NCBI GenBank assembly: GCA_958496175.1
Contig: OY292276.1
Span: 25,376,001-25,440,000 of the forward strand
DNA from: Sisyra terminalis
Taxonomy: Eukaryota; Arthropoda; Insecta; Neuroptera; Sisyridae
Direction: 5' to 3'
Length of the DNA stretch: 64,000 nt
The notes beneath the pieces are model-generated. The model was not told the origin of the DNA, did no database searches, and saw only the letters and a list, made by a program, of their open reading frames with translations. The translations under genes were made by a program, and so were the position numbers. Shown here piece after piece: positions 51,010 to 63,645 of the stretch. Within the stretch, counting starts at the first letter, position 1; the number at the start of each line of letters is the position of its first letter.

Positions 51010-51325
51010 CCGAATTTATGGAAATCTAATGCAGTTTTTCCGAGACAACAAGGCCAGCCTAAGCCGCCAACCAAATCTCAAAACAAGTTCCCCCTTTTTG
51101 GGGGTTATGTATCGCTATTTGCGACCGGCAAAATTTCATTATCGCTGGATTCTCCGAAATCTTTTCTTGGACTCGTATCGAGAAAACCGCTTCACAACAA
51201 AGTAGTGCCTAAACCTTATCTGACCCGAAAACATTAAAAATCATGAATCTTAAAAAAATTGTATAAAAGGCTAAAATTTCTTGAACCTACATACCAGTAA
51301 ACCATAACCGTTTAAAATTCAACAA
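51010..51325. other. Upstream flank of the putative promoter
   Basis: Moderately AT-rich, with a GC-containing part at 51040-51230 (CAGCCTAAGCCGCC, CCCCCTTTTTGGGGG near 51090-51105). It may belong to the promoter region. No gene is seen. Confidence 0.35.
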
Positions 51326-51327
51326 AT

Positions 51328-51690
51328 ATTAGCTTCTTCATGCTTATTAAAGTGTCCCCAATGTCTTTAAGTTAAAAAAAGCCTATATTTGCCGATATTA
51401 TAAGTATTTTTGGTTAAAATAATCCTTTTGTATAAAACTTTGATTTTTCTTACAACTTTTACAATCCTAAACTCTCTTAAAGCAACTTCGAAAAGTTGAA
51501 ATTTTCGATTGGTTGTATAAATTCAACTCCGACTTTGGATCCGAAACTTTTGAAAGCATAGGATAATCGAAAGTAAAACTACCAAGTATTGTAAATAGAA
51601 ACGAATTTGCTACTTCATTGTTTTTTTTTCATTACATTTTTATATTATTCTTTTTTGAAGTGATACTTCTTTACCGGCGTTATGAAAAAA
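51328..51690. mobile_element. MITE-like repeat, copy 1 (right end preserved)
   Basis: It matches 55780-56095 over about 280 bp: GCTTCTTCA, AAGCCTATATTTGCC, TTACAACTTTT, AGTTGAAATTTTCGATTGG, GGATAATCGAAAGTA and AAATAG followed by AACGAATTT, in order. The right end GATACTTCTTTACCGGCGTT is the inverse of the left end of the other copy (ACACCGGTAAAGAAGTATAA), so the family has terminal inverted repeats of about 17 bp. The two copies flank the intact hAT element by chance or by an older duplication. Confidence 0.65.
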
Positions 51691-51883
51691 ACAATGTACG
51701 CGCGTGAAAAGTTATGCTTCTTTGGTATAGTTAAAAGTAGGTTTTTAATCCACTGCCGTAGCCTCTTCCGGTAGTGCCCGAACTAGCACACCAGTTATAA
51801 GATTTGTGATAACTAAAATATGATAGAATTTTAAACACAAATTACTTTTAATATAAAAAAACATAATAAGAAAACTCATGTGT

Positions 51884-52083
51884 GTGGCAAAGAAAAGGAC
51901 AAAAAATATAAAGTTTTAAATACATCCATGTTAGTGGAATACAAATATAATAATTATTGGCTCAAATTTGAACTACAATGTCATTAGTTTCAACTGTCAT
52001 TTCGATTTCATTCAATTGCTAATTTTTGTCATTTGTCAGTTGTGTCAGTGTTGGACTGTGAACATTTCACGGAAAATTACTGG
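51884..52083. repeat. Dispersed repeat, copy 1 (direct partner at 52563)
   Basis: It shares GTGTG/GTGAG, GTTAGTGGAATACAA, ATTTCGATTTCATTCAATTG, CATTTGTCAGTTGTGTCAGT and GAAAATTACT with 52563-52752, in the same order and orientation, about 670 bp apart. It carries several TGTCA motifs. Two diverged copies suggest an old local duplication or two insertions of one element. Confidence 0.65.
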
Positions 52084-52562
52084 TTTTCAAATAAACGACT
52101 AAATTGACTTTGACTGTTTATACGTGTATGCTATATGTTTACACATTTGGTAACAAATACAAAATGTGTATTACATATTATAAGAACTAACCGTTTAACC
52201 GAGTTAACAGATTGGGTTACATGTTCGAAAAATACTTATCGAAAATATTTACCATATAAAAGTAAATTGTCGTTATTACGTTTCATGTATATATATGAAG
52301 AAACAATCCTAAATAGCAACGTCCAAAAAATTATATTGATACAATAGTAATTGTATATTTTATTAACCCATTTATATCTATGTATTGAAACATATTTTTA
52401 ATTCAAATATAGAAAAATGTAGTATAATGTATCAATCAACTTTTATTACATTATTTTAAATATTATATTGAATAAATGCAGAAAAATATCTATCTGTTAA
52501 ATGCATTTTAATTCTCATTATAATAATAATAGGCAAGCGTAAATAATATGTATCCATATATT

Positions 52563-52752
52563 TCGGCAAAGGTATATAAATATTGTAAACACATACGTGT
52601 GAGTGAAATACAATAGTTGTTACAAATTTGAAATGAATGATTGTCGCTATAGTTTCAAGAGTCATTTTGATTTCATTCAATCAATTGCTAATTTTAACTA
52701 TTTGTCAGTTGTGTCAGTATTGGACGGTGCATATTTTACGAGAAATTACTAG
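52563..52752. repeat. Dispersed repeat, copy 2
   Basis: Partner of 51884-52083, containing GAGTGAAATACAA, GTTTCAAGAGTCATTTTGAT, TATTTGTCAGTTGTGTCAGT, TTGGACGGTGC and GAGAAATTACTAG. It ends about 75 bp before the target duplication of the hAT element. Confidence 0.65.
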
Positions 52753-52820
52753 ATATGTATTAGTATGGATATTGTATAGACTGTGAAATTCGAAAATATA
52801 GTTCAACGATCGTCTCCAGG

Positions 52821-52828
52821 TTCTAAAG
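52821..52828. repeat. 8-bp target site duplication, left copy
   Basis: TTCTAAAG immediately before the left terminus of the hAT element, identical to 55428-55435. A perfect 8-bp duplication is the hallmark of hAT insertion and points to a recent event. Confidence 0.95.
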
Positions 52829-52843
52829 CAGTGGTTCTTAACC
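52829..52843 (+). repeat. Left terminal inverted repeat of the hAT element
   Basis: CAGTGGTTCTTAACC, identical in inverted form to the right terminus at 55413-55427 and to the orphan end at 20775-20789. The start CAG and the 15-bp length suit the hAT superfamily. Confidence 0.95.
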
Positions 52844-53036
52844 TTTTTAGCTACCGGCACCCCTAAAATTTTCAAACAATATTCTCGCACCCCTTACTAG
52901 AAATTATTGAGTTATATAAATTAAAAAACAAACATTATGCAAAACATATTTTTTATTAATTTTATGTGCGTAACAAATTTTTTATAAATTTTAATTGTTA
53001 GCTGAAATAATCAATTATAAATTATCAAAGTTTTTA

Positions 53037-54899
<1,863 letters not shown>

Positions 54900-55412
54900 C
54901 TTTTGAATTTGACTTTAATGTACCAAATTATATTCTAATAATTAGAATATAAATATTCAACTAAACTTGTAAAATTAACTTGTATTAATTATTTTATATT
55001 AATATTTAACTTTTAATATTCAACACGAAAATTCAAACTTGTAATAGTCGACACTAAAATTCAATTATTTTTAAATTTTTATTCAATGTAATGTGCGCAT
55101 CAACAGTATTTATATTTCTAAGAATAATCGCAACAATCAACTGAAATTTCGAGGAAATATAAAAATTAGTATAGAAACTAGAAACGCATTTGAATTTTTG
55201 TAATTGTAGAAAAAATACAAAAATTAATTTGTCTCGATGGTTTATAATTTACAAACATATTTAAAAAATGTTTAGGGAATAAAAAATTTACTAACCAAAA
55301 TGAATTTTTAAGATTAGTTTTTTATTTTGCTAGCTACACGTGAATTTGTAAAATTACAATTTCGCACCCCAAAATATTCAAGCTCGCACCCTTAAGGGGT
55401 GCGTGCACCACC

Positions 55413-55427
55413 GGTTAAGAACCACTG
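55413..55427 (-). repeat. Right terminal inverted repeat of the hAT element
   Basis: GGTTAAGAACCACTG on the plus strand, a perfect inverted match to 52829-52843. Inside it lies CACCCTTAAGGGGTGCGTGC (55387-55406), a subterminal hairpin of the kind recognised by hAT transposases. Confidence 0.95.
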
Positions 55428-55435
55428 TTCTAAAG
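55428..55435. repeat. 8-bp target site duplication, right copy
   Basis: TTCTAAAG, identical to 52821-52828. The flank continues GTTCTAACCGTTCTAAAG, so the target was itself a short TTCTAA-rich tandem. Confidence 0.95.
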
Positions 55436-55454
55436 GTTCTAACCGTTCTAAAGA

Positions 55455-55500
55455 AGAAATACATACACTGGCAAGTGTATATGACAGTATATGTATTTCT
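55455..55500 (+). repeat. Short hairpin just outside the hAT element
   Basis: Arms AGAAATACATACACTG (55455-55470) and CAGTATATGTATTTCT (55485-55500) pair over 16 positions with one mismatch around a 14-nt loop. It is too short for a typical microRNA precursor. It could be the core of a small foldback element. Confidence 0.6.
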
Positions 55501-55779
55501 GGACTGTTTGTTAGCTATAATTTCGTTTCCGATTCGGGATTGTTCGGGATGATCACCTCTTTCTCCTTTTCCGATGAACGAAAAACATGTGCGAGTACTG
55601 GCTTAACTTGATCGATGTAATAGTGTTTTAGTCGTCTTATTACTATACATATCCCTCCCAAAAATTGCCAGATTTCACCCGCTTAAACCGTTCTTTTTCT
55701 CGCTAACCGTTTGCGAGCATTTTCATACTGTTACTTTAAAGCATTATTTTTATATCAATTCCCTCTTATAATTTTTTTT

Positions 55780-56095
55780 TCAAAACACCGGTAAAGAAGT
55801 ATAACTTTAAAAATACTTGCTTCTTCAAGTTTATAAAAGTGCCCCCGACGTCATTAAATTTTAATAAGCCTATATTTGCCAGTATTTTTTGTTAAAATGG
55901 TCCTTTTATGTAAAACTTGAATTTCTGTTACAACTTTTATATATCAAATATCTCTTAAATCAACTTTTTAAGTTGAAATTTTCGATTGGTTTTATACATT
56001 GGACTCCGACTTTGAATTCGAAACTTTTGAAATCAGAGGATAATCGAAAGTATAGCTACCAACTTTTGTAAATAGTAACGAATTTATTACTTAAT
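55780..56095. mobile_element. MITE-like repeat, copy 2 (left end preserved)
   Basis: Partner of 51328-51690. Its left end ACACCGGTAAAGAAGTATAA is the inverse of the right end of that copy. The body shares AAGCCTATATTTGCC, AAGTTGAAATTTTCGATTGG and GGATAATCGAAAGTA. The right terminus is missing or unrecognisable. No coding content. Confidence 0.65.
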
Positions 56096-56222
56096 TTATT
56101 TATTTATTACATTACACAAGTCAAGAAATGTGTACTTCATCGACATTGACTGTACAAATATGAAATTTTCCATCCAGTTTCACAATTTTTATTAAGTTTT
56201 TCACACCATATCTTACAACAGT

Positions 56223-56292
56223 GGATTTGAAACTATGAGGCGCTTGCCTCTAGAGGGCGCGAAATTTTTGGGTGAGACGTGGGAGTCTCCAG
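56223..56292 (+). mobile_element. hAT-type end truncated by a MITE
   Basis: CAGTGGATTTGAAACTATGA, followed by the stem GCGCTTGCCTCTAGAGGGCGC, looks like a hAT terminus of the 'CAGCGGTTTTCAAACTGTGAGGC' type, also seen at 60695. The sequence runs directly into the MITE at 56293, so it is interrupted or truncated. No partner end was found. Confidence 0.5.
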
Positions 56293-56810
56293 CAGAGCTT
56301 TCAAAGATACTAAACTCATTTAGATTTACGATAAATTATGTTTTCAAAAAATATCTGAAGTAAAAATATCTTGAATTCTTATCTTAAGCTACGTTGTAAG
56401 ATACTTAAAAAGATACTCTTTAGTTACTTTGTTTAATATTTATGTACTAAGTTTTGTAAAGTATAAGGTAATGTTGTTTGGCAATCAAATAATTTATATC
56501 TTATCTTTACTAAGTCGAGAATAAGAAAAGTATGTGTGGCTAATCCTTTGTAAACACAGCACACTTTAAAAACGATTGAAGATTAATAAAATTGATATAA
56601 ATTGAATCTTAAAGAACAAAACAAAATAAAACTTTCATCTAATCTCTCAGTATCTAAGTAACTTTCTGTTATCTAAGATATTAGTTTCATTTTTCCAAAA
56701 AATAAAGAAAGTAAATCTGGTATCGTGGATATTTTAAAGCTACTTAGTTACTAAGATATTTTAAATATATTACTTTAAAGTAACTAAGATATACTTTTCT
56801 GGCTGTTCTG
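56293..56810. mobile_element. MITE-like element, hAT-type termini, copy 3
   Basis: Begins CAGAGCTTTCAAAGATAC and ends TTTTCTGGCTGTTCTG, imperfect inverted repeats. The interior matches the copies near 11.3 and 12.0 kb: GGCAATCAAATAATTTATAT, AACACAGCACACTTTAAAAA, GAATCTTAAAGAACAAAAC, AATAAAGAAA and TAACTAAGATATAC. The flanks GTCTCCAG and ACCTCAAG agree at only five of eight positions, so the duplication is decayed or absent. Confidence 0.65.
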
Positions 56811-57048
56811 ACCTCAAGTCACGTCTTCAGTATTTATCACAATTAATATAACATTATTTATAATACAAATTTGGTATTTATAGCTAAACCCGAAAGAAAT
56901 AGGTATTGTCTATGATGTTGTCGATTAGAAATACTGTACAACTATAGATCAGAATTCAAAATGTATATTCTAACATTTATTTTGGATTTTTTTAAGACAA
57001 ATTACCTTTATTCAGTACGTAACGGAAGATATTCCTAAGTACAAGGGT

Positions 57049-58099
57049 CAGTGGCGGATTTAAGCCCGAAGCCGCCCTAGATCCCATTCAATATTCCACC
57101 CTTTTTGCTACCTAGCAAGAAGGTTATCAAGATAAAACATCTAATTTTCAAATCAAATACTTAAGTTATGAATTAATTTTTATTTGTTTTTACAAAACTT
57201 CTTTTGAATTTACATATAATTTTTAAAATATAACTTAATAATTCCAATATTTTTTTGCAAAATTCAATATAATTTACAGTATTTTTCCAACTTAACTTCA
57301 GATATTAACTTCTTCTCCCTAGCTTTGGCTTACGAAAAAATGTCAATTATATCATCATAATCGATTTTTTGATCTAATTAAGTATCAATTGATAATAAAT
57401 CCAGAGCATTAAGTCTATCTTGGCTAATACTTGCTCGATAGTAGCTTTTCATTCTATCCAAAGTGGAAAAATATCTTTCTCCTAAACAATTTGTCGTTTA
57501 GACTAGAAAAATGCGCAAAGCAATGTCAACATTAGGATCCACATCTCTAAGATTCCGTGAATGCAAAGTATTCCATATATTTGTGCGAATCGAATATCTT
57601 CACTATTATGTAATGAATCTTTAAGTAGATAATTGAGGTAATTTAAGTGAATATATTTTTCTATACTGATCTTTTCTAAAATGTCAAAATACTGTAATGT
57701 TTTGGGTAAATATGACGTATTTCAACTACCTGGGTTGGTATAGGACTTAAAATATTCTGACAGAAAAGGATCGAATTTAGCGAAAAGTTCCACGGTTCCA
57801 AAAAATATCACTAATATAAGTATCTTCAATTTGTTTTAAATGTTCCCAAAATGGCAGTCCTCTAATTACCAATAATTTAACAATTAAAAAATGTGATGTG
57901 ATAAATTGAAAAATAAATTCAATAAAATAAATATTTTACATACTTTATTAAAGATATTTCATCCATTCATAGGAAAATTAGCTTAAATCACGCACATTTC
58001 TTCGCCTCTAAAATGTTGGTGTTTCAAAAAATTTACCACCCCTAAAATTTTGCCGGCCAAGGCTTGGGCCTCACGAGCCTAGGCTTAAATCCATCACTA
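57049..58099 (-). mobile_element. Degenerate hAT element (ZMYM-type), 1051 bp
   Basis: Inverted termini are CAGTGGCGGATTTAAGCC on the left and, reverse-complemented from the right, TAGTGATGGATTTAAGCC (15 of 18 identical). Flanks ACAAGGGT (57041-57048) and ACAAGGGC (58100-58107) are an 8-bp duplication with one change. The interior encodes only the C-terminal part of a transposase with stops (57310-57700). It is an internally deleted and decayed element, clearly older than the intact one at 52.8 kb and from a different hAT family. Confidence 0.88.
57310..57590 (-). pseudogene. hAT transposase C-terminal fragment, broken
   Basis: One minus-strand frame reads WNTLHSRNLRDVDPN, VDIALRIFLV, a stop, then TTNCLGERYFSTLDRMKSYY and QDRLNALDLLSI, then a second stop. 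This is the hAT dimerisation domain (the GERxFSxLxRxK and RLxxLALLxI pattern) as in ZMYM1-like transposases. The catalytic N-terminal two thirds and the zinc finger are absent, consistent with the short element. It is non-functional. Confidence 0.85.
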
Positions 58100-58109
58100 A
58101 CAAGGGCAT

Positions 58110-59675
58110 TCAATTATTTTACTTAAATATTAAAAATGATACATTTTCAGCACGTTATTTATTTAGTAACAAATTGAATGAGATTTGTTCTTGATAATTG
58201 AGGTACACCATTTTCATGATTATTGACATATTTACTGTAAAGTACGTACAAATAGCTGAGTCATAAAACTTTTAAAATCCCAAGTCTCAACTAAGGAAAC
58301 TCGAGTTCAAATATATTCCTTCAAACCTCTCCTAACATCAAATTTAAAATTTTTAAGCTAGTAAAATCTTTTATTTTTCATTTTTCTTCTGCTATTTCTA
58401 CACAAAACCAACATTGTCATCTCTATAAAGTACAAAGAATCAAATAACTGTGTTATTTTCCTTCTCCTTTTCCGTACAGCTACGCCCCAAAGCCAAGCCA
58501 ACACTTTTTCATTTGTCTTTTTCGGTTTTGTTTTGTTCATAGTATCAGGAACAAAGTTGGATGTTGTTTGAAAATTTTATATTTTCTCACCAAATTGAAT
58601 TTCAGATTTGATTACTTCGCTGAAGTTTTATCAAAAATTGAATTGATTGAAACGGAAATAATAATTATTATCGTACGTGCATTATAGTTCTTTCGATCGT
58701 AGAGATAAGAAATGAAGTTTAAAAAACAAATTTCTGTGGTAGTATTTTTAGTTGCTACATGAAAATGTGGTATAAGATATGAATATGTTATTGTTATCAA
58801 TATAAGATAACGGGTTTTTTGAACCCACTATTATAACACTAGTAATAAAGAGTAACTTGAGTTGAACTCTTCTAGTTTCTTCGTTTGATGAACGTTGAAA
58901 GAATTGTTTTGAAAGTACCCGAAAGGCGATCTTTGCTCTTATTGTTACCATCATGATGAAATGGCCTTATTTCATACGTGTTTTGAACATAAAAATATTT
59001 TACTAGTAAAGATTAATCTGTATTCTTTAGAATTAAAACTTGAGAAAGATTTTCCCATAATTACATTGTTACACAATTAATTTCAATAGGTACATTCCAA
59101 ATCCTAAGCCGTACTGATTTATTTTGCAAACATTCACTTTGGACTAATATAAATTGTAGGAAAATCAAAAACTAGCGATTAAAGCCAAAAAAAAGAAGAA
59201 TGAAGAATATATAGCAGAAATTTACGTGTATCATAGTATCAACAATAGCTGTGGAATAATAATGGGCGTTTGGCCAAATATGTATCGTAAACAAAATCGA
59301 TTTTAATAACTTAGTCTTGAAGCTTGGTAAAATTTATCTAACATTTCAATGCCAAAAAAGACAGAAATTAAATTGGTTGGAACGCCATTTTTTGCCGGTT
59401 TGATTCAGCGAAATGGCAATAGATTAATCACTCCGTTCTTTAGCTGAGTGCATTTGAAAGAAGATTAGCCGGAAAAATATCAGAAGAAAATTGTCGATAT
59501 TAAATTGTTTCTAAGTCTTAATCATTTATTTGATTTTACTCTGTTTTTGTTGACTTTTAAAAGAAAAGAAACCATACTTGGCCATCTACTATAATGGGAT
59601 TTAACAGATGAAAATGGGAATAAAAAATATTAAGAGTTGGAGATTAAAATGCCTTTTTCAATTAGTAAAAATAGC
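58110..59675. other. AT-rich non-coding DNA, nothing recognised
   Basis: Short ORFs only. No TE terminus, RNA gene or repeat partner was noticed. Confidence 0.5.
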
Positions 59676-59682
59676 AAAAGAC

Positions 59683-59856
59683 TACTAGTGGCCGAGTGGT
59701 AAACGTCATCGCTCCAAAACTGATAGGTGTTGGGTTCGGTCCTCGTATCGATTAAATTTTCGAAATTGCTCGATTACGGTTTTTTTTTAACTCTAGAGTC
59801 GCTAAAGATCTTAATAGTTATACAACTACGATAAATAACAATTTAAAAAAATTATA
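59683..59856 (+). repeat. tRNA-derived SINE, second well-preserved copy
   Basis: A box TGGCCGAGTGG (59689-59699) and B box GGTTCGGTCC (59733-59742), followed by TGCTCGATTACGG, AACTCTAGAGTCGCTAAAGA and GATAAATAACAATT, then an A-rich tail. This is the same layout as the minus-strand copy at 13231-13403. The pyrimidine/purine change in the B box (GGTTCGGTCC against GGTTCGATCC) probably weakens transcription. No clear target duplication. Confidence 0.8.
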
Positions 59857-59904
59857 GCAAAAAATAATATGGCAAATTTAAGTGCTATTTTATCCTTAAC
59901 TTTT

Positions 59905-60060
59905 AGCTAATACCCACGATTTCGTCCGAGTGACGGTATATACATAAATATACTGAAATAACGCTGGTTTGATAAAAAACGCAAATCTCCAAAGTTCTTT
60001 ACCGATCGTTTCGAAATTTTTAACATAACACTGTTATTATAAACGAGTATTTTTTTTTTA
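59905..60060 (-). repeat. Helitron-like remnant
   Basis: The plus strand shows TAGCTAATACCCACGATTTC then GTCCGAGTG, a worn inverse of the Helitron 3' end seen at 17001 (CTAGCTGATCCCCGCGACTTC then GTCTGCG). It continues with ACCGATCGTTTCGAAATTTT, typical of insect Helitron interiors. The 5' end was not located. Confidence 0.5.
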
Positions 60061-60140
60061 TTAAATCAGGAGACTGAATAGAGTCTCACATCAACAGGTA
60101 ATCGAAGGATGCAACGGGTCGTCAAGGGATGTGCTGTTCT
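60060..60140 (+). repeat. Dispersed repeat fragment (partner at 26.85 kb)
   Basis: TTAAATCAGGAGACTGAATA, GTCTCACATCAACAGGTAAT and TGCAACGG align with 26845-26960. It directly follows the Helitron-like remnant and may be part of the same element. Confidence 0.5.
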
Positions 60141-60694
60141 TACAGTGCTATGAACATGATTTTATTAAAATTCACTTTATTTGTGGGAAACCTAATTGAA
60201 TGAAATCTAGAGTCACTACAAAAAGGAACCCCAATCTTCATCTGTGCTAATGTCCTCAGGATAGATCTACAGCTTCTGATGCAATTACCACCTAATACGC
60301 TTCGCTAATGTCGTCTTCTACTAACAAATCTTAACCCTCCTCAATAGCTAGATTAAGCACTTTATAGTACATGCACAAAAGTTTCAGTTACGCTTTCATC
60401 GTTATAGAGTGAATCCGTGTTATAGGATGTCGTGTTGTACGAGAATTTCCGCAATTTATAAGCCTTGTTAATGGATGTCGTGTTAGGGTAGAGCTACCTG
60501 CAAATAAGAGTAGTTATAATCGCTATTCGAATATTAAATTTTGTCGTTAGGCTATATATTATAAGCGAATCAATTTATTTTCAAACCATACAAAACATAC
60601 ATTAATTAGAGCGGTTTGAAAATAATCAAATATCACGTACATTTATAATAATTGATTTTCGTTTTCTTTCTATGGTTACTTGTCGACAGCAGCG

Positions 60695-60765
60695 GTTTTC
60701 AAACTGTGAGGCTTGTCCCCTTAAGGGGAGCAAGACTATTGCAAATTGGGCGGGTCTCAAGTTAA
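60695..60765 (+). mobile_element. Isolated hAT-type end
   Basis: CAGCGGTTTTCAAACTGTGA then GGCTTGTCCCCTTAAGGGGA form a hAT-like terminus followed by a GC-rich subterminal hairpin, related to the end at 56223. The opposite terminus and duplication were not found, so it is a fragment. Confidence 0.5.
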
Positions 60766-61139
60766 TATAACTAAAGTTAAAATTACTTCAAATAAATGAA
60801 GATGTATACTTAATGATTATAGATAACAAAGTATATTATTTTGTAGCTCATTAAATTAATCATAATATTAGGTAAGTATTTGTAAAATAAGATTGTCATG
60901 AAAATTAAAGGAGGCGAAAAATTTACTTTCCAATTAATGGGGGATATAAAATTTTGAAGATACAAAATGGAATTCGCTGGTCTACAGTATCAATGTTTGA
61001 ATTTAAATTATCAAGTGATATTGTTTCTATAGGACCTATACTATTTGAAGTTAGTCTATAGACATAAACTGAGCATGGAAAATTCAAATTTTCCCCAAAA
61101 AAAGAAGTATAAACACGACATATATTCACATTTTTAAAA

Positions 61140-61185
61140 TTAAAAGCATACCCTTATATCTGCGACTTCGTTTGTATAATTGATT
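61140..61185 (-). repeat. Helitron-like 3' end, worn
   Basis: CCCTTATATCTGCGACTTCG then TTTGTAT resembles the inverse 3' end of the Helitron at 17001 (CCCCGCGACTTCGTCTGCG), with the CTAG end lost. Only this end is recognisable. Confidence 0.4.
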
Positions 61186-61189
61186 AATA

Positions 61190-61845
61190 TACCGATAATA
61201 TATTTTTTTAAAAAATGCGCTATGCTTTCTATAACTATTTTATTTTATATTTTTCCCTAGCGAAGACCTTTTAGGTTCTGTTGACCACAATTTTGATGAA
61301 AAAAAAAACATTTTTTTTGTGGAAACCCAAGCCATTCATATGCTTAGCGATGTTACAACGATATAACACTGGCAAAGATTGTTTATGTGTATAAAATTAC
61401 AAAAAAGCCTGTAAAAATAGTTTACTAAAATAAAGAATGGTTATAGTCCCATATTAAAACGTTTAGTAGTTCTTTTATGATTGCCCCCCAAACAAAAGTA
61501 TTTTTCATTTCCGGTAGATGTCGATGTCGATAGGTAGTATCGAATTTGCAGCGATTAAAAGTAATAATTGAATTATAATGTATAAAAATATGAGTGCCAA
61601 ATTTCTTTACTTTTAATACTCCTCGTAATTTATACGGTTAAATATTTTTTAAAATATTTTAAAGGAATTATGATAGTTACATAAAATCTAAACAAATATC
61701 GTTCCAATTTTTTGTAGGGAAATAAATAATACCCTGTTATTATCGTCTTAAAATTGGAGGAAAAATCATTTTCCTGATATTTGTGAATGAAATATTAACT
61801 TTGCGTGACATAATTTTGAGCGTTGAATCGATAAAATGTCTTTCT
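61190..61845. other. AT-rich non-coding DNA, nothing recognised
   Basis: No gene or TE end is seen. Confidence 0.5.
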
Positions 61846-61849
61846 ACGA

Positions 61850-62250
61850 TTTTACATTAAATCGAAAAGTATTAAATTACGTATTATGTAAGCATGTATA
61901 ATGGGAGGTTTGATTTTTTTCGGTTGAAACTTTCTCGGTTTGATTTGGTTTGTTAATGAGGCGCATTGTATCGATTGATGGGGTGGCCGTTGAGGGTTGG
62001 TTGAATGCACGCAATTTTTTCGAAGGATAATTTTCGAAACATGAAAACACGTTACGGCCTAGAAATCCTTATGGGGGTCTTAAATGGATTAAATGTGATA
62101 TGAAAGCCTGAGGCCTTCTTAAATATTTATATTATGGCCGTTGCCTTCATCTCAACATTCACCTTTATCTTTATCGTCGGCTAAGTTTGAATTTCGAATG
62201 CCTTGCTTTGATATCAAGTACTTAACTTCAGCAATTATATTCACCTTTTA
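61850..62250. promoter_or_regulatory. Candidate cis-regulatory block
   Basis: Repeat-free and less AT-rich, with AATGAGGCGCATTGTATCGA, GATGGGGTGGCCGTTGAGG, ATTATGGCCGTTGCCTTC and TTATCGTCGGCTAAG. It includes homeodomain-like ATTA and ATCGATTGAT sites. A minus-strand donor-like AAAAAG|GTAAGTC lies just right of it at 62307. The call rests on composition and is not proven. Confidence 0.3.
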
Positions 62251-63597
62251 TAATTCGTATTAATTTTAACTTGATTACTTAAAATAATTAAATTCCGTTG
62301 ACTTACCTTTTTGATTTAACAATAAATTTCTAACCCATTTATACCAAGAGCTTAAACTATTAAAGACATTTTTTAGGTAAAATTTTTAAAGAATTTTTTT
62401 GTAAGTTCAAAAAGCATTGGAGTTTCGAATTGGAGCACGGAAAAGCATTTTCCTCATGGCAAGTGAATACATTAATTTTGTAGTTTCATTCTTTTATTTT
62501 ATTTATTTATTTTTTTTGAATGATAACAAAGAAAATTTTACCTTTCCTCTAGAAATGCAGATTCTGGAGGAAGAAATGAATATCAAACACTAAAAAGAAA
62601 TATAATTTGTATACGAGTAATATAAGTTGAAATTTGCGTTATCTTTTACTCTTTTGGTAATTTAAGCCTTTCATTTTATATAGTGAGCGTAGAGCATTGA
62701 AAAATTTGCAGGTATAAGGATAATTTGTAGAACTATACTACAGTTTAATAAAATGAAAACACAAAAAAATTCAATTAAATTTTTTTCATCGTTGATTTTT
62801 ATCGTCACTCGTTTTATATCTGCTAATTTTTTTCGTAACTTAAAGGTAAATACAATTCCCTTTAATATCTAAAATAATAACATCGAACTAATAATATCGA
62901 AAATTTACTCGTTTTGATTTAAACCTAATACTTTCCAGCTTCGAAGCGAACAACTTAACCACTCAATTATCAATAGGCTGAAATAAAATGTCATTATCAA
63001 TCATTTTTTTTGCAATCTGAAGAACAAAATAAAGAAATACAAAACCTTATTGAAAACTATCCAACCTTCAAAACGAGACGTATGTGACGTCACAGTACGC
63101 ATCGCTACGCGTATTAAAACTAAAATACAAACAGATCATTGAGTAGTTATCATCGTAGCTATAGAAATAGTAATTGTAATTTATACAGTTTTTGAAATTT
63201 TTCACAACTTTCGTCATGGAAATCATTTTTGTACCCTTAAAATCATTATCAATTTTTTCCTTAGGAATAGATGTTATGCAGATTATAAGTGATTGAAATC
63301 ATTAACATAATGTTTAAATGATTTAAACATTCTTTTCATTTGTGTACCAACATTTGTCATAGGAAAAGTACCTACATTTGTCATAGGAAAACGTTAATGA
63401 AATTTTGAAGTTTCGTATTGTGACGTCATTTTAATGCCGGACCAATAGAAGCATCTTATCATCTTAAGCATTTTGAATTTAATGTCATTTATTTGCATTT
63501 TTCAATAAATATTTCTCAACTTTTTTCAAGTAAAATTATAAATTAACAGGTATATTATGTTTTGATATAGGTTTCAAAAAATTTTAAAACATTTAAA

Positions 63598-63600
<3 letters not shown>
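62251..63600. other. AT-rich non-coding DNA
   Basis: Holds two TGACGTCA motifs (63085-63092 and 63421-63428) and an imperfect local repeat of CATTTGTCATAGGAAAA at 63352 and 63374. No gene is recognised. Confidence 0.5.
63083..63094. promoter_or_regulatory. CRE-type palindrome TGTGACGTCACA
   Basis: Perfect 12-bp palindrome with the TGACGTCA core, followed by a CpG-containing GTACGCATCGCTACGCG. Function is unproven. Confidence 0.3.

Positions 63601-63643
<43 letters not shown>
63601..63643. repeat. (AT)n microsatellite, about 21 units
   Basis: Uninterrupted alternating A and T for 43 bases. Likely length-polymorphic. Confidence 0.97.

Positions 63644-63644
<1 letters not shown>

Positions 63645-63645
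<1 letters not shown>

Noticed and set aside
55455..55500. microRNA precursor
   Set aside because: The stem is only 16 bp with no extension beyond it, shorter than normal pre-miRNAs. Kept only as a hairpin.
62368..62388. Plus-strand ratchet-like CATTTTTTAG|GTAAAAT
   Set aside because: Weak donor and no plus-strand gene evidence. T-rich DNA yields such sites by chance.
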